Part shown: positions 7,846-13,913 of the stretch, piece after piece
How positions within the stretch are numbered: the first letter of the stretch is position 1
How the letters are laid out: the number at the start of each line of letters is the position of its first letter
Source of the DNA: an uncultured bacterium
GTDB lineage: Bacteria > Bdellovibrionota_C > UBA2361 > CAKMMH01
Direction of reading: 5' to 3'
Assembly (NCBI GenBank): GCA_927798255.1
Contig: CAKMMH010000007.1
Location: forward strand, 1-21,139
DNA: 21,139 nucleotides
The notes under the pieces: model-generated
The model's input: only the letters and a program-made list of their open reading frames with translations
What the model was told of the DNA's origin: nothing
The model's database searches: none
Position numbers and translations under genes: made by a program

Positions 7846-8697
7846 ATGACTACGTACAGCTTTTATAAAATGAACCCTAGTGGAAACACGACGGTTCTCA
7901 TTAAAAATAAAGATTCAATGGATGCTAGATACCGTGCCTTGATTTCAAATAAGATTCTAGACCCATTGCATCTTGGTGGAGAGCAGGTCGGAGTCGTAAG
8001 TTATCTTGAAGATGGTACTCCAAGACTTGATATGATGGGTGGAGAGTTTTGTGGAAATGCTACAAGAAGTGTCTTGGCGCTTTTACTCTTTGAAGATTCT
8101 AAATCATTAAAGTCTATTGGTGAAAATCATTGGGAATGCCATTTGTCTGTTTCTGGGGTTAATGAAAAAGTTAAAGGTGAATGTTTTAGGGACGGGAGTA
8201 AAATAAATACTAAAGTTTATCTTTCAACTAAAAATCATGTTGAAGAAAAGCTTTTAGATGGCTACAAAGTTTTTGTTGCGTATCTTAGTGGTATTACTCA
8301 CGTTATTTTGAATGAACCACACTTTAAGTTCAGAAAAGATAATTATGTCGAATTCTCAAAACATGTGAGAGATAGCTTGGAATTACAAAATGAAAGTGCA
8401 GTAGGATTAATATTTGTACAAAAAAATGATAATGGGGTTTTTATTAATCCTGTCGTTTGGGTACGAGATACCGATAGTACATATTATGAAACAGCATGCG
8501 GTTCAGGAACCGCAGCATTTGGTATAGTAAGCGCGTTGAATAACAAGAGAGATTTTAAGGAACGGATATATCAACCGTCTAAGAAATCAATCGAGTTAGA
8601 AGTTAGGTTATCTTCTGATGCTTTGTATGTTGAAAGTGTCTCAATTGGAGGCATCGTAGATGTGATAGCTAAAGGAGAATTGTTCTTAGATGATTAG
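7846..8697 (+). CDS. DapF-fold amino acid racemase, CntK/histidine-racemase-like
   Basis: This is a PLP-independent two-cysteine racemase of the diaminopimelate-epimerase fold, 283 residues. It has MNPSGNTTVLI (9-19), EQVG (46-49), GGEFCGNATRS (65-75) with Cys69, and ETACGSGTAA (215-224) with Cys218; these cysteines would be the acid-base pair. The wording NPSGN, EFCGNAT and CGSGTA is closer to my memory of CntK, the histidine racemase of staphylopine synthesis, than to housekeeping DapF. I therefore expect racemisation of histidine or a similar free L-amino acid in the cytoplasm. AAAGGAGG gives a strong start. No metallophore synthase lies in the window, so the pathway is open. Its neighbours are a GNAT and a VanX-like dipeptidase. 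Confidence 0.75.
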   Translation: MTTYSFYKMNPSGNTTVLIKNKDSMDARYRALISNKILDPLHLGGEQVGVVSYLEDGTPRLDMMGGEFCGNATRSVLALLLFEDSKSLKSIGENHWECHLSVSGVNEKVKGECFRDGSKINTKVYLSTKNHVEEKLLDGYKVFVAYLSGITHVILNEPHFKFRKDNYVEFSKHVRDSLELQNESAVGLIFVQKNDNGVFINPVVWVRDTDSTYYETACGSGTAAFGIVSALNNKRDFKERIYQPSKKSIELEVRLSSDALYVESVSIGGIVDVIAKGELFLDD

Positions 8698-8750
8698 AAA
8701 GTTTTAAAGGGAAAAGTGTTCTTTTGATTTTCTAGTCGTTAACTTCCATT

Positions 8751-8771
8751 ATAAAACATATGAGGTTTTAT
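8751..8771. other. small hairpin before the GNAT gene
   Basis: ATAAAAC (8751-8757) pairs perfectly with GTTTTAT (8765-8771) around a 7-base loop. It has no U tract, so it is unlikely to terminate the racemase transcript. It sits 22 bases before the GNAT start and may affect its translation. Confidence 0.25.
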
Positions 8772-8793
8772 CATGAAATGACAAACCAAAAAA

Positions 8794-9366
8794 ATGTCGT
8801 GCTTGGATTGGGAGGCCGTGAAAATCGTCAAGATTTCTGAGGCCATTTTCGGTGATTCGTCATCGCAGTATACCTCCCTGTATGTTCTTTGTTTTGGTGC
8901 GCCACCTTACCAAGAAAAGTTTACTCATGACGATGTCATGAAACTTGCAAAGGAAAAGTGGTTCACCCCTAATTCTTCGATCTTTGCTCTTGTTGATGTG
9001 TCCACTGGGCAAGTTTATAGCTATTTGGTGGCATACAACCTGGAACATGAAGAGAAGGTTTTTAAGGCGATTAAAGATAATATTGATGAGCCTCAAAATT
9101 ATCTTTATGTCGCAGAAATCCTTACTGCTCCCGAGTGGCGTGGTAATGGGTTCGCTGCTTGTCTTGTTAACAAGCTTAAGGAAGAGTATCCCGATACGAA
9201 CATGATCGTTCGTACGACAGAAAAAAATGTCGCATCGAAAAACCTGTTCCTCAAATCTGGATTCTCGTTCCTTGACGGGACGAAAGAATACGTCAGTCAG
9301 CGAAGACTTGGCGATGCTCCCGTAAAAGACAAGCGGATTTTCATGGTTCGGAGGTCTCTTCACTAA
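8794..9366 (+). CDS. GNAT-family N-acetyltransferase
   Basis: The protein would transfer an acetyl group from acetyl-CoA to an amine; the substrate is unknown. It has 190 residues, with the GNAT core at about 105-160. AEILTAPEWRGNGFAACLVNKL includes the acetyl-CoA loop RGNGFA at 116-121. VRTTEKNVASKNLFLKSGF (139-157) is the typical last helix and strand. Base composition and codon use (GCC, GTC, CGT, CTC, ATC) are visibly richer in GC than neighbours, suggesting recent transfer. The start is uncertain. ATG 8794 has no Shine-Dalgarno, and GTG 8818 has GGAGG only two bases away. A terminator follows at 9424-9465. Confidence 0.8.
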   Translation: MSCLDWEAVKIVKISEAIFGDSSSQYTSLYVLCFGAPPYQEKFTHDDVMKLAKEKWFTPNSSIFALVDVSTGQVYSYLVAYNLEHEEKVFKAIKDNIDEPQNYLYVAEILTAPEWRGNGFAACLVNKLKEEYPDTNMIVRTTEKNVASKNLFLKSGFSFLDGTKEYVSQRRLGDAPVKDKRIFMVRRSLH

Positions 9367-9423
9367 GAGATCTTCTCTAAATGTTGTATCTTCTGCTTTA
9401 TTGGTAGAAATCGTGACATATGA

Positions 9424-9465
9424 AAGCCATTAAATTATACTATCCTAGTGGCTTGCATTTTTTTT
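9424..9465 (+). terminator. intrinsic terminator after the GNAT gene
   Basis: AAGCCATTA (9424-9432) pairs with TAGTGGCTT (9446-9454) with one G-U pair. After GCA comes a run of eight T (9458-9465). This separates the GNAT gene from the VanX-like gene, which then needs its own promoter. Confidence 0.75.
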
Positions 9466-9483
9466 ATCTAATTTTTATAAACT

Positions 9484-10206
9484 ATGAATAATAAATTAAA
9501 TATACTGGATTCTGTTTTAAATGATTTTGAAACACTTTGTTTAGTTTCTGAACTAGTAAAAGTTAACATTAAAGAATGTAATCAAGAGCTAATATATTTA
9601 CCAGATGTCCTAAAAAATAATGTTGAATTTAGATTTCCAAAATATTTGTCAAAAAACGATGATAATAATTCTCTTAAAAATACATGTTTTTTCGGCCGTA
9701 AGGAAGTTGCAGAAAAATTAGATGAAATAAGCAAAGAACTACTAAATATAAATAAAGATGCTTCATTAGTGGTTTCAAATGTGTATAGACATCCAAAAAT
9801 ACAGGAAGTGAATTTTAAAAAAGTTTTTGATGATATAAAAGCAAAGTTTCCTTTGTTATCTCAAGATGAACAAATTGAAAAAACTCATCTAATGATTGCT
9901 TATCCAAAAGTTGCGGGGCATACAACAGGCGGGGCTATCGATTTAACTATAAAAATTGGCGACACATTATTAGATATGGGATGTGAAATTGGTGATTTTG
10001 ATAAAGAAGAATATTTACCTGTAAAAAATTCCTATATTACAAAAGAACAATTTGAAAATAGATTGATGCTAAGAAAGCTTATGATTCGTCATGAATTTGC
10101 TCCATTTAATGGAGAGTGGTGGCACTTTAGCTTTGGAGATAGGGAATGGGCTAAAATTTATAATAAAGAGTACGCAATATATGATGTGGTAAATAACATT
10201 GATTGA
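9484..10206 (+). CDS. VanX/DdpX-like D-alanyl-D-alanine dipeptidase (M15D)
   Basis: M15D enzymes hydrolyse D-Ala-D-Ala to D-Ala in the cytoplasm. Some confer glycopeptide resistance (VanX), while others scavenge cell-wall D-Ala. The 240-residue protein has the conserved Arg102 in SNVYRHPK, AGHTTGGAIDLTI with Zn ligands His146 and Asp153, DMGCEIGDFD (164-173), and EWWHFSFGDREW with Glu211 and His214. All expected catalytic positions are present. There is no signal peptide. No vanH or vanA genes are nearby, so resistance is unlikely. Nearness to the racemase-like gene hints at D-amino-acid metabolism, which is inference. ATG 9484 lacks a clear ribosome site. Confidence 0.85.
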   Translation: MNNKLNILDSVLNDFETLCLVSELVKVNIKECNQELIYLPDVLKNNVEFRFPKYLSKNDDNNSLKNTCFFGRKEVAEKLDEISKELLNINKDASLVVSNVYRHPKIQEVNFKKVFDDIKAKFPLLSQDEQIEKTHLMIAYPKVAGHTTGGAIDLTIKIGDTLLDMGCEIGDFDKEEYLPVKNSYITKEQFENRLMLRKLMIRHEFAPFNGEWWHFSFGDREWAKIYNKEYAIYDVVNNID

Positions 10207-10351
10207 CGTAAATCTTTAGTTAGATTTTATCCAAAATGTCACTTGAATTTTTTACAAGTTGTTTCTGTAGAAGATTTTGAATTAAGATGCTATAAACTCC
10301 AAGAGAAAATATTTATAAAAATAAATTTAAAATTTTTTACCAAAATAAAAA

Positions 10352-10379
10352 CATTTTTTTTAATTAATTTTCGATACAT
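10352..10379 (+). repeat. 28-bp element, copy C (before cassette 2)
   Basis: This is the third copy, ending TTTTCGATACAT. It lies in the 10207-10484 gap, about 105 bases before the first possible radical SAM start. The rest of that gap is AT-rich, with short hairpins such as AAATCT/AGATTT near 10213 and no gene that I can support. Confidence 0.5.
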
Positions 10380-10484
10380 ATATTAGAGAGAGTGTGATTT
10401 TAAAGAAATATAAAATTTAGTTTTTTCATTCAGCCCCTTTCTATGCGTAGAAATATTTCTCGCTTATAAATGGTTACAAAAAAT

Positions 10485-11470
10485 ATGAGTAGATGTTTTC
10501 TTATCCTTACCTTTAATTAATAAAAGGGTTAATAAGATATATAAATCATTAAGTGTACCCCTTAGTATTCAATTGGAAGTTACTGGTTTTTGTAATATTA
10601 AATGCAAACATTGTTACAACTTTTGGCGTGGAGATTGGCTTGATAAGGATTATTCAGATAATGTTCACTCAAGTCATATGACTTTAGATACTGCTAATAA
10701 GCTTTTTAGTGAAATCAAAAAGCATAAAATTAAAAGTATCGTGATTACTGGTGGTGAGCCGCTTCTTAATTACAAAATTGTGAAGCACCTTTTGATTCTT
10801 GCAAAAGAAAATCATATTAATATGTCGATGAATTCAAATTTGACATATATTAATGATCAGATTGCAAGAGAACTTAAAGAACTTGGCTTAAGGAGAATCT
10901 TAACATCGTTTATGGTTCATGCGAGGAAGTGTACGAATTGGTAAGCGGTGTGAAAGGTAGTTTCAAAAAGGCAGTTGACGGGATTAAATGTGCATTAAAT
11001 AATGGTTTTGATGTTACATGCAATATGGTAATGACGAAACTTAATGTACATGATATTTTTAATACTGCAAGCTCTTTGTAAATTGTAGGGGAGGGTGTCG
11101 ATATCGGGGAGAGGATAATACAGGATTAATTGATGGTCTTGATCCTCTGTGTGATGTCTTATCAAAAGATTTGGCTTTCGAGTTGTTTAAGGAATATGTG
11201 AAGATAACAATTCAAAAAGAAGAAATTCCTAATGATTGTTTTCTTGATTTTCAAAAGGTAATAACTCGAAAGGAAGATTTCGGAGCGGTAATGCTAAGCG
11301 AAAATGCTGGTTGGCTTTTTTTAGATGTTGACGGATACAAATTAGTTGAAAGTTGCATTGAAAAAAAGTTAGTATCTACTAACGACTTAACTGTTACCCA
11401 ATATAAGAAGTTCTTTTTAAGACTTCTTAATAGTAATGTTGTTTCATTAACCTCTACTAATAAGGAATAG
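10485..11470 (+). pseudogene. broken radical SAM/SPASM enzyme with C-terminal RRE-like domain, cassette copy 2
   Basis: Three pieces in three frames make up one gene. Piece 1 (open from 10489, no good in-frame start; ATG 10485 is in another frame) has SIQLEVTGFCNIKCKHCYNF with the CxxxCxxC [4Fe-4S]-SAM motif, then VITGGEPLLNY. After the TTT at 10909-10911 the protein continues one frame away as YGSCEEVYELVSG...GFDVTCNMVMTKLNVHDIFNTA, ending at TAA 11079. A third frame (from 11063) gives CKLFVNCRGGCRYRG...GLDPLC, a SPASM Cys pattern, then the RRE-like tail EIPND.FLDF...EDFGAVML...DVDGYKLVESC...FFLRLLNSN. Much of the barrel between pieces 2 and 3 is deleted. Such enzymes install thioether or C-C links in peptides. 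A frameshift alone might be a sequencing error, but the deletion is real. Confidence 0.8.
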
Positions 11471-11474
11471 TGCT

Positions 11475-11699
11475 ATGATTGCGCTCGATCCTCATGTGTT
11501 GGACATCTTTGATGATGACTTTAATGCTAGTAGCAAAAGTTTATCTTTTGAGAGTTCCAACCAATGCGTCGATGATGGTTGTGATGTCGAATTTTCCGCT
11601 AACAATCACTCTCAGACGAGTAATTGCGTTTGTCACGGTCTTTGTGAAGAATGTTGTTACGTTTGTCATAAGCCGCCTTGCGACAGTTGCATGGATTAA
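11475..11699 (+). CDS. Cys-rich small peptide, candidate RiPP precursor
   Basis: The 74-residue peptide is intact. An acidic N-terminal region starts MIALDPHVLDIFDDDF and could serve as a leader. Cys31 and Cys36 sit in the middle. The last 24 residues hold eight of the ten Cys (51, 53, 57, 60, 61, 64, 69, 72), with motifs CVCHGLCEECC and CHKPPCDSC. AAGGA at 11462-11466 gives a good start, four bases after the radical SAM/RRE stop. A Cys-rich tail beside a SPASM/RRE enzyme fits a thioether-type precursor. A metal-binding mini-protein is the alternative. A truncated paralogue lies at 6622. The frame at 11479 is a shadow. Confidence 0.7.
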   Translation: MIALDPHVLDIFDDDFNASSKSLSFESSNQCVDDGCDVEFSANNHSQTSNCVCHGLCEECCYVCHKPPCDSCMD

Positions 11700-11789
11700 T
11701 AAGGATAGCTAAAACTAAGTTGTAATCCATTAAGGTTTTGCTTTCTTTCCTTTATGATGGAAGCAGTAGGAGTATGTTATCCTAATAGG

Positions 11790-11826
11790 GCATATGTAAG
11801 AATTTTATTCTTATGTGTGCCTTTTT
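11790..11826 (+). terminator. intrinsic terminator just upstream of peptidase 2
   Basis: A 14-bp stem pairs 11790-11803 with 11807-11820, with three G-U pairs and a TTT loop. A five-T run follows (11822-11826). The peptidase ribosome site (AAGGAG, 11833-11838) and ATG (11850) come immediately after, the same arrangement as in cassette 1. Confidence 0.75.
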
Positions 11827-11849
11827 CTATACAAGGAGATATAATAAGG

Positions 11850-13054
11850 ATGATTTTTCACGTATCTAATGATGTAAATTTAGATGGCATTATAGCCAAA
11901 ATTATCGATGAATATAATGATTTTTTTCGAGTTAAAATAACAGATAATATGATATTTATTCACATATTGGATAAAAACTCATTTTATAGATTGAATAATG
12001 GATTAAGTAATTTTGCTGTAGGGCTAACAGATAATAATAATGTCTATATTTGTAGTTATGAAAGTATAGCAAATGAATATAATGAAAAAGAATACATAAA
12101 CTTTTAAAACATGAAATTGCACATGCGTTTTTAAATTGTTATACAGATTTAAATCATTTTATACCTAAGTGGCTTTGCGAAGGATTATCAGTATATTTAT
12201 CTAATCAAGTTGAAAATTGTAATATATCAATAAATATGTTTAAGCTTTTTGAAAAGAATCCGGATATTAGACTTTATTATGATGGTGCAGGAATATTTAT
12301 TAAATATTTAATTGAACAGTATAGTAAAGATAATTTTCTACAATTTTTAGATTTATTAAGTAAAATAAAATCTCAAAATGAAACTAATAAATGCTGTATT
12401 AAAATTTATGGTAAATCTTTGAGAGATATACTAAAAGAACTTTTGAAAAGTAATGAAGTAATAATAAACGGGAAAAATAATTTAATAAATTCTTTTAAAT
12501 CAGAAGTTTATAAAAGAGTTAATGAATGTAAAGAATTACTAGAAGAGTTTTTTGAGTACGATTTCAGTAATAATAAAGTTTTAATAGAGGGATACTTAGA
12601 GGAACTTTCAGCAAATAACAATTATTCTGAAATGCAATCTTCACTTTATTTGTTTAATCCAAGAAAGAGCTACTATAAATTGGATAATTACTTTAAATAT
12701 GTTACGACATTTGCTACTAAAAATTTAATAATACAATATTTCAAAAATAATAATTTAGTCGATTCTTGGGTAGTACATGGAATCGTTACATACCTAACTG
12801 GCGGATTAACAGGTATGGATTATAACGAAAAAATTTTGAATTTATTGGATAACAGTGCGAGTGTTACTATTAAAAAAAGCGGTGGTGTGTTTTTAATAAA
12901 AGATATAATAGAAAATTATCCAAAGAGAAAGTTGCTAGAGTTTTTTAGAAGTTTAAAAGATGTTAAAACTAAATATGATATAGACGTTAAATTTAATGAA
13001 ATATACAAAAATAATTTAAGTGAAGTGTTAAATGATATGTTAAAGAAAAAATAA
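11850..13054 (+). pseudogene. frameshifted double-domain HExxH peptidase, cassette copy 2
   Basis: The start ATG 11850 has AAGGAG at 11833-11838; the open frame reaches back to 11754 without support. The first frame runs to TAA near 12107, aligning with the N-terminal half of the 7053 peptidase. A shift near 12094-12097 moves to the frame reading KLLKHEIAHAF, so the zinc motif sits just past the break. FIPKWLCEGLSVYLS follows with the third-ligand Glu. From about 12465 a second degenerate copy of the domain follows. FATKNLIIQYF replaces the HExxH segment, SWVVHGIVTYLTGG replaces NWLHEGLARYLSG, and GGVFLIKDIIENY matches GGIFVKHLIETY. The second domain therefore lacks catalytic residues and could be structural or substrate-binding. 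With the shift the protein is probably inactive unless the break is a sequencing error. Confidence 0.72.
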
Positions 13055-13086
13055 AAATTTTAATGAAAAATTCAATATAATTCAAA

Positions 13087-13102
13087 CACTATTTCGTTAG
13101 TG
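13087..13102 (+). other. small hairpin after peptidase 2
   Basis: CACTA (13087-13091) pairs with TAGTG (13098-13102) around a 6-base loop, followed by AATTTT. It is a weak possible end for the cassette-2 transcript. Confidence 0.25.
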
Positions 13103-13126
13103 AATTTTAAAATAAAATACACGTAC

Positions 13127-13191
13127 TAGCTTGTAAGCATAAGAAGGAATTTGGCGCGTTTCCTTAGCTATCTTGACGGATCGTGGGGGGG
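13127..13191. other. GC-rich structured patch in the 13055-13394 gap
   Basis: The 340-base gap before hydC contains no ORF that I can support. Its middle is unusually GC-rich. TAGC (13127-13130) and GCTA (13167-13170) flank AAGGAA (13144-13149) pairing with TTCCTT (13160-13165) around a GGCGCG-containing loop. A run of seven G follows (13185-13191). It could be a leader RNA structure or a relic of inserted DNA. The rest of the gap, 13200-13380, is AT-rich and should hold the hydrogenase promoter, though no clear -35/-10 pair stands out. Confidence 0.3.
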
Positions 13192-13394
13192 CTGTTAAAA
13201 TTCTTAGAGTTTAAAATTGTTGGTAATTTCTTTTAATTTTCTTTTTAAATTTTTTTATAAAATTTGAAATAGGATATTTTTACGTTTCAATTTTTTATTT
13301 TTTAAAAACTAGAGTCTTAAAAGATTTTACTAAGGTTTTTCGTTAATAAATTTAAATATTTTAGTACATTAACATATATATCGGAGAAAGAATC

Positions 13395-13913
13395 ATGACT
13401 GATGGAACTCAGACTGGGGAAGTATTAACCCGTACTCAACAATTTGAGAGTATCTGTAAAATATTAGAGGAATTCGAATATAGAGAAGAAAAATTGATCC
13501 CAATTTTACAGAGAATACAAGACGTTTATCATTATCTTCCTAAGGAAATAATAGAGTTTGTTGCAAATTCAATAAAAATACCAGCTTCTCGTATTTACGG
13601 TGTTGCAACATTTTATTCACATTTCACACTAGAACCAAAAGGAAAACATTTAATTCGTTGTTGTAATGGAACTGCATGTCATGTGAAGCAATCAATTCCT
13701 ATTATTAATGCAATAAGAAAAAAATTAAATATGCAAGAAGGGAAGAATACATCAGATGATTTATTATTTTCTATTGAAATAGTTTCTTGTTTAGGTGCAT
13801 GTGGACTTGCACCTGTTGTTGTTATTGATGGAGAAGTTCATGGTCAAATGTCTCCTGCTAAAGTAGAAGCACTTCTAGATAAAATTCTTAAAAAGGAGGC
13901 AGGAAATGAGTAA
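13395..13913 (+). CDS. hydC: bifurcating [FeFe]-hydrogenase subunit HydC (NuoE-like)
   Basis: This is the thioredoxin-like [2Fe-2S] subunit of an NAD(H)-linked hydrogenase, related to NuoE and HndA. The 172-residue protein has an N-terminal helical region and then the Cys pattern CNGTAC (C90, C95) and CLGAC (C132, C136), the four [2Fe-2S] ligands. It carries electrons within the cytoplasmic HydABC complex. GGAG 9-12 bases before the ATG supports the start. Its stop overlaps the next start (ATGAGTAATG), so HydC and HydB are translationally coupled. Confidence 0.93.
   Translation: MTDGTQTGEVLTRTQQFESICKILEEFEYREEKLIPILQRIQDVYHYLPKEIIEFVANSIKIPASRIYGVATFYSHFTLEPKGKHLIRCCNGTACHVKQSIPIINAIRKKLNMQEGKNTSDDLLFSIEIVSCLGACGLAPVVVIDGEVHGQMSPAKVEALLDKILKKEAGNE

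Noticed and set aside
8860..9363. 167-codon minus-strand ORF opposite the GNAT gene
   Set aside because: The plus strand encodes clear GNAT motifs. The reverse frame is open only because of the gene's higher GC content and is rich in unconserved residues.
9453..9481. TTGCAT - 17 bases - TATAAA promoter for the VanX-like gene
   Set aside because: The -10 box would end three bases before the ATG, placing the transcription start inside the gene, and the -35 overlaps the preceding terminator.
11479..11712. 77-codon ORF overlapping the Cys-rich peptide
   Set aside because: It is a shifted frame of the peptide gene; the 11475 frame has the ribosome site and the homologue in cassette 1.
13127..13191. 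tRNA or other known structured RNA gene
   Set aside because: No cloverleaf, T-loop or CCA-like end can be formed from the visible stems.
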